Assembly: GCA_037178855.1 (NCBI GenBank)
Contig: JASJZC010000006.1
Location: forward strand, 496,001-560,000
Direction of reading: 5' to 3'
Source: Oscheius sp. JU75
Lineage: Eukaryota; Nematoda; Chromadorea; Rhabditida; Rhabditidae
DNA: 64,000 nt
Shown here: piece after piece, positions 14,930 to 26,104 of the stretch
Layout of the letters: every line of letters begins with the position of its first letter
How positions within the stretch are numbered: the first letter of the stretch is position 1
Notes under the pieces: model-generated
The model's database searches: none
What the model was told of the DNA's origin: nothing
What the model saw: only the letters and a program-made list of their open reading frames with translations
Translations under genes and position numbers: made by a program

Positions 14930-15295
14930 AAAGCATATTCTGCAAAGTTGTAGACCATGTCAAAGTCTACAGCTTTATAAAACATCACTTTGTTCCAAAT
15001 TCTTTGTTGGACCTGTAAAGAACAATTTAGTTTTCGTCTCCCGTGTCCCACCCGTAAAATCTCAGATACCGCTGGGATCCCCAGTGTCACCCCCGTATCA
15101 TCTTTCGCCGGTCAATCCCATATATATCGGGTACTGGATCTTTGAGTCAGCTTTCGGGCTCAAGTGATCGTACCAGCGGTACCCTCAGACCATGATCGTT
15201 GTAGAACGAGTTTACCGAAGTAGCTTCGAGAATGGCTAGGGAGAAATACCGCTTTTTGCAAGGGGATAGGGCTCTGGCCTGACTTTATGTCGGAC
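14930..15295 (+). repeat. Dispersed repeat, copy 1 of 3
   Basis: About 365 bp sharing sequence with 32310-32665 and 42940-43295, all in the plus orientation. It starts with a TTCTGCAAAGTTGTAG-like stretch, continues through TTTAGTTTTCGTCTCCCGTGTC and a CGTAAAATCTC block, a TATA-like ATATATA, and ends in the strongly conserved fold described separately. This copy is intergenic and more diverged in its first 200 bp than the other two are from each other. Confidence 0.8.
15174..15257 (+). ncRNA. Candidate structured RNA core (copy 1), pol III-like
   Basis: The ends pair: AGCGGTA (15175-15181) with TACCGCT (15247-15253), and CCCTCAGACC with GGCTAGGG inside it. Within are two small hairpins, CGTT-gtag-AACG and GAAG-tag-CTTC. 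A TTTTT run follows directly, as at a pol III terminator, and an internal GCTTCGAGAAT resembles a B box. A TATA-like element is 45-55 bp upstream. No known snRNA, tRNA, 5S or SL RNA matches by eye; a Y-RNA or stem-bulge-type RNA is a guess. Confidence 0.4.
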
Positions 15296-15688
15296 TGGGA
15301 TCCTTTTTTTCAATAACACTTTAATAACACGAGATTACAAAGAGATGATAAATGAACTGACCTTCGCAACATCCTTGCAGAAAAAGGGTGTTAGAACGTA
15401 AATCGAGCCGATTTGTGGGAGAAGATGATGGATTCCGTCAGGCGAAAAAAACTGTCATTCGACTCTGTCTCAATTAGGAACTGGAAAACTGTGGCAGGGG
15501 GAGAGAAAGTACAAGGAGTGGCGATAGAGAAGAAAAGTGACACCTGGACGATAAATTAGCCGCGACAGCCTTGGTGGTCATTTTTCTGTTTGATCTAAAT
15601 CACTATATCACCCTGTTAATGTTACTTTAATGTGCTCACAAAAACATAACAAACAAATATATAGAATCTCTCATGATAAGCTCTCTCC
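15296..15688. other. Intergenic, nothing recognised
   Basis: Between the repeat and the 3' end of the dihydropyrimidine dehydrogenase gene; one long T run near 15305 and no coding signal. Confidence 0.4.
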
Positions 15689-18600
15689 TCAATTCTCGAG
15701 AAGCACTCTTCCTCTGGCGTCGACTTTCACCACAGTCGGAGTTCCAGGTTCCACCTCGGGCTTGATTCCACGCTTCGGAGCCTTCCAGGCTCCCTTTCTC
15801 GGAACCATCTGGATGCACTCCGGGATTGGACAGACAGAATAGCAGAGGGTACAGCCAGTACAGTCGTCCTCATTGACATGGGGCTGGTGAGTGTTGGCAT
15901 CGAAGGAAATGGCCTGGTAGCCGGAATCGTTACATGTCATGTAACACTTTCCACAATTGATGCACATGTCCTGAAAATGGAATGTCTCTGTCTCTGTCTC
16001 TCACTCACATCGTCGATGACAGCGACTTTCTGCTTCTGATTATCCAAAGTCACATAGGGACCAATCTTTGGAAGAGCCGATCCAATGACATCCTGGACAG
16101 TAGGAACCACGTGTGGTCTCTCGTCTGGTCTAGAAGCATAGTGAATTCCCTCCTTGGACAGGAGGTCCGACTCCAGGAGCTTCTTTTCGTCGCGATCCTC
16201 TTTCTCCTTCAGGAACTTTCCAAAATTGGACAAACCCTATAGTATGTCAATTTCTGTCAGTTATATACAACTTACAGTCTCGTGAATGGTGACAGGCTTG
16301 CCCTTTTGGTGCTTCTCAATGGGGGGAGACTGACCGTCCCAGTCCTTCAAAGACTTCAGTCCCTTAAGGTAGAGCAAACACTTCAGTCCAACACAGTAAT
16401 CTTCGACCACAGTGAAATCCTGGTTCTGGACAGCTGAACAGACCTGGAGAGAGACAGAGAGTGAGTACAGAGAGATCAGAATACCTGAAGGACTGAAGCT
16501 CCGGTTGAAAGGAAGGCTAGTCCAGTCTCGGCACTCTCAATACCTCCTGTAGCCATGATCGGGAAGCCGTCCATGTCGTTTGCGATAGCCGACACTGCTT
16601 TCAGAGCGATGGGTCGGATGGCTGAACCAGACATTCCACCATAAGTCGTCCTCTGTCCATCTCCAATAGCTGGCCAGGCGGTGGCGTCAGCCTTCATGTG
16701 CATCAAACCAGAGACAGTGTTAGTGGCAGTAACACCCCAGGCTCCACCTTCTTTGGCTGCTCTGGCAATGGCACGGATGTCGGTGATGTTGGGGGTCATT
16801 TTGGGGAAGAAGGGAATCTTGACAGAGCTCTTAATCCAGCTGCAGATGGTGCGAACGATTTCGGGGTCTTGACCGCAGGCGAGACCCATTCCTGGAAGAC
16901 GAGGCCTTTGAGAGACACAGAGACATAGAGACAGAAGGGCAGAAGGACAGGGAGACAGAGGGACAAAGCCACTCACCCTTCTCTCCCATTCCATGAGGAC
17001 AAGACAAATTGAGTTCCAGGATGTCGGAACCAGCCTCCTCGGCCAGTTTGGCCAAAGTGACCCAGTCTTGCTGGTTGAAGACACACATGATAGAAGCGAC
17101 GATAATCTTGGTCGGATGGTCTCTTTTCAGTTCACGGATGCATTGAAGCCAATAAGCAGCAGATTTCTCCGAAATCAGCTCAATATTCAGGAAAGAGCCC
17201 TGGTTGGGTCCAAAGATTGGCCCACTTGTAGAACCGCGGACAATTCGAGGGCTGACGTTGGTCACGAGATCCTTGTCCAGACCAAAGGTCTTGGTGAGGA
17301 TGAAGCCCCAACCCTGTTCAAAGGCACGACGGCACATGGGACCAGATGTGGTTGGAGGAGCAGAGGCCAAACCGAAGGGGTTTTCGAACTTGACACCACA
17401 CATTTCGACGGAGATGTCTACCTAAAAGGGAGAAGGTACAGTGGTCTGTCTTTCAATGTCTCTCTGTCTCTTTTCTTACTTCATCGATAGGAGTATGGAA
17501 CATCGGCAGCTTCGGCTCGACCGACACCTCAACTCCATGCAGAGACTGAAGATATCTGTGCATCTGCCAGGCAGCGACTTTGCCGTCGTTGACCGACTCC
17601 ACAGTCGTTTCAGCAACTCCACCTACGTCTCCTCCTACGAAAACCCATGGTTCCGAGGTTCCTTGGGTCTTCTGAAAGTCTCTGTGCTCTTTTTCACTGT
17701 CTCTCTCACTCTGTCAACGTCCGGAGCTCCCCATCGGTTCAGTTTGATTGGAGCCAGAGCATCAATCACATCCTTGTCCAGCAAAGTCGATCCAAAGGCC
17801 GAGATGACATAGTCAGCCTTGAGAGAGATGATCTGCTCATCGTCCTCGTACCACTCTCCATTGTCGTCCTGTTCAGTCCGGGCGAATGTCATCGAAACGA
17901 TTCTGCCATCCTTGACATTGACTTTCCTTGGGGAACAGAACGGCATGAACTCGCACTTCTCCTCCTTGGCAGCCTCCATTTCTTCCGGGACAGCTCGGAT
18001 TCCAGTGAAGCCTTTACGGAAGACGACTGTGACTCGACTGGCTCCACAGCGGAGAGCGGAGGTGGCGCAATCGAAGGCAGTGTCTCCAGCTCCGAGAACA
18101 ATGACCCGTCCTCTGAGAGTCGGCAGTGGCGATGACTTGCAGCCACACATTCCGGGTTTACTGGCAGCGGCAACCAATGGAAGGTAGTCCTTGCTGGTGT
18201 AGAAGCCCTGCTCCTGGGTCAGACCGTCGAAGACGCCGACCTTCTTCGGTTCAGGCATACCGATTCCGACGAAGACTGCCTTGGCTCCGTTGTTCTGAAA
18301 GGACACGGTCACTCGCTGTCACTGTCACCCTACCTTCAGCTTCTCAAGAGTCAGGTCGTTCTTGTGAAGCGCTCTTCCAGTCTCAATCTTAACTCCGATA
18401 TCCTTGGCCAGCTGGATCTCAAAGTCGACTACATCGTATGGCAGACGGAACTGGGGAATTTCAGAGCTGGAAAGTCCACCGATAAACTCGTTCTTTTCAT
18501 AGATGGTGACATCGGTGTAGCCAAGACGGGCCAGGAAAGAGGCACATGAGATGGAGGCAGGACCGCAGCCTGTAAAGGGACCTCATTGTCTCTGTCTCCT

Positions 18601-20528
18601 TATCTCCTTGTATTCTTGTCTCTCTGTCTTTCTCTCTGTCACACTCACCCAACAAAGCCACAGGCTGACTATGAGCAGCCGTCCTATTCTCTCTGACCTC
18701 CTTTGAGACAATCTGTCTGATATTCATCTTCTTAAAGACGTCACAGGCGAACTGCTGGAGCCCACCAATGTTAATTGCTCCCTCTTCAGAGGCCTGAAGG
18801 TTACAGCCTCCAACACAGAGATCCGAGGTGGGACAGATCATTCCGCAGGTCAGTCCGAGAGGGTTATCAGATAGAATTTGACGAGCAGCTCCGTAGTAGT
18901 TCTTGTTGCTGATCGAAGTGATGAAGGCCTTGACATCGAGCTGGGTGGGACAGGACTTCTGACAGGGAGCGTCAGCGCATTTTAGACATCTCAAGGCTTC
19001 TCTCAGAGCTCCGCGCTCTGATAGCGTGGTGTGTTTGATATCACGGAAGTCTTTCTCCAGCTTCTGGCCACATTTCTGGAACAATTATGGTAGCTTTTTA
19101 AACTCCTCGTTTTCGGTACCATGAATCGACTTTCAAGTTTTGCAATGTTCTGAAAGGTTCTAGAGCGAATAGAAATCTGCAACTTTGCAGAACATCAACA
19201 AGGTGAAAAACGCCGGCTTCAACCAAAAAATGCTGCTGAAAATTGGTTGAATCTGCTCCACAGTATAATCAGTTCCCAGTCTCTACATCTTCACAAAAAC
19301 TGTGCGGCGCTCTACCCGCGTGGTCGAACGGTCTACATTTTTGACCAATCTACACGACCCAGAAACCTATCTACACGATTCAAAAACCACCTAATCGTTT
19401 TTCATAAATAAAACTCACAGTATCGCAGCCCTTCTCGGCATTTCTCTTCCAATTTGCCTTGTTCTTCTTTGTGTCATAGGAGGGCACAGCTTTGGCGTAC
19501 TTGTTCACTTTAGGATTCAGTGCCAGCAGACTCTGAAAATCGATTTGTAATCTCTAAATCAAAAAACGGTCGAAAGTCCACGTGTGTCTGCTATCTTTGT
19601 CTCCGTGGAGCTGTTATCATTCGTTCTGCGAATCATAAGTCCTAGCCTGTTATCCAAATGGGCGGTGTTATCTAGACTGCTTGCCACCAGTTTAAGCGAT
19701 AAATGAAGGGGAATAGCAATATTCGTTCAAACAGGTTACCGTACTTTGAAAGAAAAAAGGAGAGAGAGAGAGAGACAAAACCGAATTTTTGGCCCAATTG
19801 CCCAGACTCATGTCGGGTAGGCACAGTTTTCCCACCGTTTTGCCTGACTGATCAACTCTCAATGTCACGCGGCTGCCCATTTCCTTCGATCCGCAGAAGA
19901 CCAAAAAATACGAAGATAAAACTTTAGGCAAAGAATGATTTCAAGTTGAACGTAAAAAGTTTTTGTCCGAAGAAGCCAAATAAACACTAATTTGTTTCAC
20001 TATTCTCTCCCATTGAAGTTATGTCAAAAGATAGACCTCCTGGCCTGCCTTTTCGCATATGTTTCATATATTCTTGTCTTCGACTCTTTTTGCCATTGCA
20101 GCCACACTGTTCGCAAAACCAAAAATCAGTAGCAGACCGGTTCTCCCTTGGTACTCTGTCTCTCTTCCAAAGCTTTCCCGGTAAATTCAAAGATTTTAGA
20201 ACCGCATCGTCGCATTTTCCATATTTTCTATTCTATAAGTGAAAATTACTGTTTTTAGATATCAGAAGGTCTTGTACGGGCAGAGATTCTAAGATTTTCG
20301 GTCTAGTTTCTACCGACAGTGTATAGGGAAAAACAATGTTCTGGTCGAGACAGCAGGGGAAATGCGCAAAAAGTTTTTTTGCAACCGACCTCCTAGTCTC
20401 AAGTGTGTTTGCCTGATCTTTCCCGCGTAGTCCAAAGACCATTAGACCCCTAGAAGTTGTGTCCAAGAAAGGTTTACCTCGATATCAGGAGTGTCTTTGG
20501 AGACGGGGTGATCGTTTGGGGGTGCCAT
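15689..20528 (-). CDS. dpyd-1: Dihydropyrimidine dehydrogenase (NADP+)
   Basis: First, rate-limiting step of pyrimidine catabolism: NADPH-dependent reduction of uracil and thymine in the cytosol. Eleven exons: 20478-20528, 19419-19532, 18649-19075, 18334-18569, 17709-18294, 17480-17671, 16977-17421, 16485-16891, 16276-16443, 16009-16236, 15689-15970; about 1045 residues, full length for the family. N-terminal Fe-S domain: [27 protein letters not shown] domains: [25 protein letters not shown] block (18041-18110). FMN/active-site domain: [15 protein letters not shown] joined across an intron to [10 protein letters not shown], containing the catalytic Cys of the family, then [12 protein letters not shown] and [20 protein letters not shown]-terminal ferredoxin domain: [14 protein letters not shown] and [12 protein letters not shown], two 4Fe-4S motifs. 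The 51-bp first exon ([17 protein letters not shown]) is separated by a 945-bp intron. Confidence 0.96.
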
Positions 20529-21351
20529 GGCGAGAAAAGGGCTAGCCGAAGAGAGAAGAACAGTACCAGCCCACTCTCTCTTTCTGAAAAAAAAGGATAG
20601 AACACGTGATCTGGGGAGAGTAGAGAGACATAGTGTGGCAAAGTGCGCGGCTGATAAGAAGCACACGGCCGAGTGGGGGAGAGAGACAGAGACAGACCGG
20701 GAATTATGGCAAACGGCAGGAATAATGATAAAGGAGAGGGGGTCGTGTGGGGAGGAAGGAAAGATGTACTTGTTGGGTTTGTTGATCTGTTCTTATGCCT
20801 CTCTATCTTCATGTCTTCATATCTCTCTATCTCTCTGTCTCTTTTTCTCTCTGCCTCTCTATCTCTCTGTTTCTCTGTCGCTCTATCTCTCCTGTCCCTA
20901 GGTTTCTCTGCCTCACTCTAAAATATTTCACTATTTTCCTCTCTCTATCTCTCAGTCTCTCTGCAAACTTGGGATGAGCGCATGATGGGCAGGACATCTG
21001 GCAATCAACAGAGCTGTTATGCAGAAAAGAGAGTATAGGTGATATTATTCGATCAGAGGGTCAGAGGGTCAGAGAGGAACGAGGTCCGGGGGCACATCTG
21101 GCAGCCAGACCTTTGCTCTGCCACAGGGAGAGAGAAAGAGAGGTCTCCCCCTCTCTGTAGCGAGTAAATAGAACAGGCCCCGTGTGACCAAGAGGTCAAT
21201 CGGATGTCGCTATCTGTAAAGAGTATCACGAGTTAGAATTGCATTTTTTCGTGAAGCTGCGAAGCATCCTGACAAATTTCTGAATCGTATAGGGTTCGCA
21301 AGAGGCTGTTTGTTAACCAAATTCTTCTACTTCCATTCAAAACTTTCACTT
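20529..21351. other. Intergenic, GAGACA/TCTCTGTC-rich
   Basis: Upstream of dpyd-1. Long TCTCTGTCTC runs at 20800-20960 on the plus strand and GGTCAGAGG repeats at 21055-21075; no coding exon supported. Confidence 0.4.
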
Positions 21352-21684
21352 CTATAGTTGCCTCAGCGTCTGAAGGATAATCATTGATTCTAAGACGGCA
21401 CTTCCTAGACTAGGCTCATCATTGGCGCAACTAATGTTTGTCTGCGAATACTCGGGGTCTCTCCCATCGACTGACGAGAGAGTACGGCTGTGAGTTGGGT
21501 GGGCCTGGAGACAGCGAAACAGGAAGGTTTGACTCCATGACAGAGGTAAGGAGACAGAAAAACAAAGAGACAGAGGGACGAATACAGCAATATTGGCTTC
21601 GTTCAAGTTTTTATTGTCTCTGGGGATAGTGATATGAAATCGATACTGGTTCCGTGAAGCGTCCACAACTTTCGAATTTAACAT
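21352..21684 (-). CDS. Hypothetical small protein, two exons
   Basis: Unrecognised. The first exon opens at 21684 (MLNSKVVDASRNQYRFHITI) 17 bases after a CTCTGCAG acceptor. A GTATTC donor follows GCT (the same donor type is used in dpyd-1), and the second exon starts after a CTGTCTCCAG acceptor (AHPTHSRTLSSVDGRD) and ends at 21352; both are phase 0, giving about 83 residues. Mostly polar, no signal peptide, no domain seen. Exon lengths and splice sites are plausible but coding status rests on them alone. Confidence 0.3.
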   Translation of the reverse strand: MLNSKVVDASRNQYRFHITIPRDNKNLNEANIAVFVPLSLCFSVSLPLSWSQTFLFRCLQAHPTHSRTLSSVDGRDPEYSQTNISCANDEPSLGSAVLESMIILQTLRQL

Positions 21685-21794
21685 CAGTCAGAACTCTTCT
21701 GCAGAGTTGAAGAGAAGACAAAAGAACTACATCAAGCCTTCAGAACACATAATCTTTTGCAAAGGATTGTGGACTTTGAGTTTTCAGTTTTTTG

Positions 21795-22427
21795 AGATAA
21801 CAAGACTTTTTTCCGCTACCAGTACCGGCTGTCGGCAAACTGCTGCAAGCTTCTACAGCTCTTCAGACGGCAGAGAAAAACTTTTGTAAGACTACAAAAG
21901 TTTTTGATCTGCCGGAGGAAGTGGTAGTTGATTCCAATGTGGTAGGTATCCTGAGTGAGAGACAATGAACTAATTTTCAGCTTGACATGCCCCATACTTT
22001 TCTGCAAATTGCTAGTCTTCAGTGACTCATACTACGTGCCACTGGTGCAAATTTGCAAAACTTAAAATTTTGGAGCTCCAAAATTGCTCAAACTGAAAGT
22101 ATCCTACTACCTGAGAAGCTCTTTTTCTCTGAATGGCGTAATCCAGACGAGCTCAAGCCAACGTATTACTCTCACAGCCTGCTCAAGAAGCTTTCAATAG
22201 TCAAGGTTTCTAAAGTAGTATCCGTTGAGTTGGACAATTTTGATGTGAGGATGGCTGAAAAGTTCAAACCATTTTGGAGATTAGTATGTCTCTCTGTCAC
22301 TGTCACTGTCCTGATCCCACCGGATTTCATGGAACAAACAGCTTTTATTAATATAAAATATAGAAGGCGCAAAAAACGTATACAAGTAGGAACACAGGAG
22401 TCCCCCAGGAAAGTGGAATATCATTGA
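21795..22427 (+). other. Candidate coding fragments of an unrecognised gene
   Basis: Two stretches have coding-like composition. 21795-21942 reads PAVGKLLQASTALQTAEKNF and on to FDLPEEVVVDSNV before a GTAGGT donor. 22035-22290 reads KIAQTESILLPEKLFFSEWR, then a lysine/valine-rich stretch ending MAEKFKPFWRL. I could not join them in phase, no start was found, and no domain is recognised. They may be one damaged gene or chance open frames. Confidence 0.25.
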
Positions 22428-22572
22428 TTTTTTTTTAAAAATATTTTGCCTATGTTTTTGGAGTGTTTTCGATGAAGAGGACTGGAGGAAGAGACAACTG
22501 GAAATAAAAATTATAAACTTTAAACTTATTACGATTCAACGTGTTCATGTGCAGTGGGAATTAAACAAAGGC

Positions 22573-23990
22573 TCAAGGACGAGTCATACGGGCAATTTTC
22601 TCTTCGAGAGGTAGGTTCTCCTGACGAAGATTTTTCAAAACTTGTCACGCTGGATCTCCTTCTTCTTGTTGCGACACTTTTGTACAGCGATGTTGTTTTT
22701 GGCTCTTAAGAGCTTGTAGGCAGGATCCTGTTTCTCCTTATCCGACTTCCGGTCATACTTACGGGTTTTTTTGCCGGCCATGGAAGGCATCGAGCGCTGA
22801 AGGGAAGCGTCGTTGTGATTGGGAACCAGTACTCCATAATTCTGTGGACGTAATGAAAAATGTTATAGGGAGGATAACCTTGTTGTGGTTCAACTCGGGA
22901 ACGTGTGGAAATTGATTGAACGAATGTCCCATGTTAGCATGATGAGGCTGTACGGAAACTTGGGGGTCTCGTCCTCCCATGCCGGCATTGGAAGGCATCG
23001 AGCGCTGAAGGGAAGCGTCGTTGTGATTGGGAACCAGTGCTCCATGATTCTGTGTACGTAATATAAAATGTTATAGGGAGGATAACCTTGTTGTGGTTCA
23101 ACTCGGGAACGTGTGGAAATTGATTGAACGAATGTCCCATGTTAGCAGGATGAGGCTGTAGGAGAACCTGGGGGTCTCGTCCTCCCATGCCGGCATTGGA
23201 AGGCATCGAGCGCTGAAGGGAAGCGTCGTTGTGATTGGGAACCAGTGCTCCATGATTCTGTGTACGTAATATAAAATGTTATAGGGAGGATAACCTTGTT
23301 GTGGTTCAACTCGGGAACGTGTGGAAATTGATTGAACGAATGTCCCATGTTAGCATGATGAGGCTGTACGGAAACTTGGGGGTCTCGTCCTCCCATGCCG
23401 GCATTGGAAGGCATCGAGCGCTGAAGGGAAGCGTCGTTGTGATTGGGAACCAGTGCTCCATGATTCTGTGTACGTAATATAAAATGTTATAGGGAGGATA
23501 ACCTTGTCGTGGTTCATCTCGGGAACGTGTGGAAAATGGTTGAACGAATGTCCCATGTTAGCATGATGAGGCTGTACGGAAACTTGGGGGTCTCGTCCTC
23601 CCATGCCGGCATTGGAAGGCATCGAGCGCTGAAGGGAAGCGTCGTTGTGATTGGGAACCAGTGCTCCATGATTCTGTGTACGTAATATAAAATGTTATAG
23701 GGAGGATAACCTTGTCGTGGTTCATCTCGGGAACGTGTGGAAAATGGTTGAACGAATGTCCCATGTTAGCATGATGAGGCTGTACGGAAACTTGGGGGTC
23801 TCGTCCTCCCATGCCGGCATTGGAAGGCATCGAGCGCTGAAGGGAAGCGTCGTTGTGATTGGGAACCAGTGCTCCATGATTCTGTGTACGTAATATAAAA
23901 TGTTATAGGGAGGATAACCTTGTCGTGGTTCATCTCGGGAACGTGTGGAAAATGGTTGAACGATTGGTTCAGTGGCTCAACAGCATAAAA
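22573..23990 (-). CDS. C/EBP-like bZIP exon with upstream tandem exon array; zipper out of frame
   Basis: Terminal exon up to 22841 encodes MAGKKTRKYDRKSDKEK followed by KLLRAKNNIAVQKCRNKKKE, the C/EBP-type basic region (NNIAVxKxRxK), so a DNA-binding transcription factor is expected. The leucine zipper (VLKNLRQENLPLEEKIARM) follows immediately but in another frame; the basic-region frame stops at 22635, the zipper frame at 22573, a one-base difference near 22640. Upstream lie five full copies of a 171-bp exon (22879-23049, 23087-23257, 23295-23465, 23503-23673, 23711-23881) and a partial sixth (from 23919), each phase 0 and separated by 37-bp introns. The repeat peptide is 57 residues, His/Asn-rich (NHGALVPNHND ... 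VPELNHNK). The terminal exon itself begins with the first third of the repeat, so the bZIP is fused into the last unit. The true 5' exon is not seen; a TIR element abuts it. Confidence 0.6.
22842..23978. repeat. 208-bp tandem repeat (exon plus mini-intron unit)
   Basis: Five and a part units of 208 bp, over 95% alike by eye. Each unit is 171 bp of exon plus a 37-bp intron with GTTATC donor and GTACACAG acceptor on the minus strand. Differences cluster in the three distal units (CAACAAG to CGACAAG, AATTGATTG to AATGGTTG), which suggests stepwise amplification. Confidence 0.95.
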
Positions 23991-23999
23991 TGCTGCACC

Positions 24000-24345
24000 A
24001 TTTTGAGTAATTCTTCGGCAGGCAACACGCTTCGTTCAATTTTTTTTGGTGAAAACAGTCTGTTTGATTCTAGAAAAATATATGTAACAGCTACAGATCG
24101 TTTTAATAGCATTTTTTCGTATTTAGAGACAGTTCAAGAGGAGTGACGCTGGAAGGACTGGAAAGATATTGCGGTATAAACCTCGATTTTCTGTTTTGAA
24201 ACGTTGTTTTACGGAAAATAGCAGAAATGAGCGACAAAACTAGGAAAAGCTTGAAAAAATAGTAAAACATGCATCCGCGTCATGATAGGAATTTGCGCGC
24301 AAGTAAATTGTAACGAAGCATGTTGCCTGCCGAAGTATTACCTTA
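24000..24345. mobile_element. MITE-like element with terminal inverted repeats
   Basis: About 36-bp inverted repeats at 24007-24042 (core TTCGGCAGGCAACACGCTTC) and 24305-24341 (reverse complement core TTCGGCAGGCAACATGCTTC) bracket about 260 bp of AT-rich sequence without a transposase frame. No clear target-site duplication could be fixed by eye. Confidence 0.65.
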
Positions 24346-24361
24346 TTTTGGAGATATCAAA

Positions 24362-24535
24362 GTGGATCCCACTCGAGAACAGAAGACAGTCTGGAAGACA
24401 ACGCCTACGATGGATCGATGAAGTGCAAAGAGAGGCTGGACACTCGTGATGAGCAAAAAACAATCAGGAATGGAAGAACATCAGACCAGCAATAGTCGAA
24501 GACTGGATAATTGGAATAAATAAAAATAAGAGCTT
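24362..24535 (+). mobile_element. Decayed retroelement 3' fragment
   Basis: Reads GRQRLRWIDEVQREAGHS, two stops, then AKNNQEWKNIRPAIVEDW. This resembles the C-terminal tail of non-LTR retrotransposon reverse transcriptases (RRxRWxDEVxxDxG ... W). Stops show it is dead. Confidence 0.45.
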
Positions 24536-25444
24536 AGCAAACGTAAATCGAGTAAAGTTTGTAATAAGAACAGTGCCGATGTGACCAAACATGTTTACGA
24601 GCTTTGAAAGATAATGTTGAAATGAAGTGAAATAGGCGATAAGACTGGGTCTTGTGATGGAAATATGGGAAATCGACTGCCTGGGAGGCACGCCTCCTTT
24701 TTTCCGACATAAATCAAGACAAATACCGCTCATAAACAGTATGCACTCGGTACGAAAAGACTTTTCGTCTCAAGACCCATTTTTGAATTTTTTTTTCTTT
24801 TGGCAGAAAACTCGAATTGACCAAAAGATTGTTCAGAAAAAATGTACATGAAGGTCTTGGAGACTTTCAGAGAATCACGTGTCCAATTTACTGAACTGGA
24901 CCGACTGACTATCTTTATAAGAGCTCAAGAAACGTAAGTCGAGAGAAGTTTTAGGTAAGAATAGAGGCGGGAAGTTCCTGACACAGCTATTTTCGAAAGA
25001 GACACAGTCGCCACGAGCACAACTCACCGCGCTGATGTAAACCATCGAATTACCCGCGAAATACCAAAAAGATGAGAGAAAATTTGGTTGCTGACACTTG
25101 ATGCCAGGTGACAATCTGAGTGAAAACAACGCAATACTTTCAACTGGCCTTCTCTTCGCAAACAAACAACTGTTTTGGTTAAAATATTCCACAAGACTCT
25201 GCAACGAGAGATTACAGGGATCAGGAAAAAGGAGAAAAGAGCTAGCAAACCAGCTGGCGAGCTGGTGGGGAGAGAATGGTGTTTTGAAATCAGCCATTGG
25301 CCCCTTGGACTGGGTCTCGGAACGGCTAGAGATAGAAAGAGGAGACTTGAAGGCAGAAAGGTTTCTTTTTAAAGAGCCCTTTTTTCTTTTAAGTAAAATG
25401 CTCATCTTCTTGCGCAATAGTTCACTGTCGATTAGTTCATTAGT
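24536..25444. other. Unassigned sequence between retroelement fragments
   Basis: Holds a 180-codon minus open frame (24875-25417) and an overlapping 139-codon plus frame. Neither has a recognisable domain, and the plus frame runs into the retroelement tail, so both may be parts of the same decayed element. Confidence 0.3.
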
Positions 25445-25565
25445 CTGCCATGACTGCTACGACTGTGCCAAAGAGGAGGACAAAGACTGCGATGGACGGA
25501 CGAAGTGCAACAGATGATGGGACACTCATTTTGGAGTAAGACGTCGCAAAGATGGCACACTCACA
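25445..25565 (+). mobile_element. Second decayed retroelement 3' fragment
   Basis: Reads RGGQRLRWTDEVQQMMGHSF followed by QRWHTHRSAL, matching the fragment at 24362-24535 in pattern and in DNA (GACAAAGACTGCGATGGACGGACGAAGTGCAA, 12-20 base blocks shared). Likely another copy of the same family. Confidence 0.45.
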
Positions 25566-26104
25566 GATCTGCTCTCGTTTAAAACGTGATTGAGGAAGTC
25601 TGCCTCGCCGAAAAGCTGATGAGCCCTGTCCTCGTCCGGAATGTCGCGGGCCGCCGTCGGGAGTAGGAGATAGTCGCCTCTGAACCATATTTTTATGGTG
25701 AAGGCAGTAAAAGTACCTCACCTGCCCTCGTATCAGCAACTTTAACTAATTTGTGGCTGCTCCGACCTGTTGTTGTCTCACTAAGTGGTAGAAGGTCATC
25801 AACACGAATCAGTCTAGGCGTTTCATCTGAGTCAAACACGAACTAACTGGCTCTTTCTCCGGCCCCAGAGCGTCAGACATCCGAAACGAGTGCATTCTGC
25901 GTCGCTGCTCATGGCTAGAACTCCGACCAGCCTGTTCGAGTACCTGAAAAACGCATTATAGTCGGTTCAGCTGAGAAGTTAAAAACGCAGTCCTGAAACA
26001 TTGTTCTTGGTGCGATCCTTTTTCACTGAAAATGGGTCCAAAATGAATAAAAAAAAAAACTTTTTAGAACTCATACTCTAACCCTTTTCTCAAGTTTCGT
26101 GACT

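Noticed and set aside
15174-15257. Reading the conserved core as a tRNA, SL RNA, 5S or spliceosomal snRNA
   Set aside because: No cloverleaf, no leader plus donor with Sm site, no 5S A/C-box pattern and no snRNA core motifs are visible.
22842-23978. Regular direct repeats that might suggest a CRISPR array or satellite
   Set aside because: Units are 208 bp, nearly identical throughout with no unique spacers, and each carries an in-phase exon with splice sites; the genome is animal.
24875-25417. 180-codon minus frame and 139-codon plus frame overlapping it
   Set aside because: No recognisable domain; sits between two retroelement fragments and may be element debris. Not strong enough for a gene.
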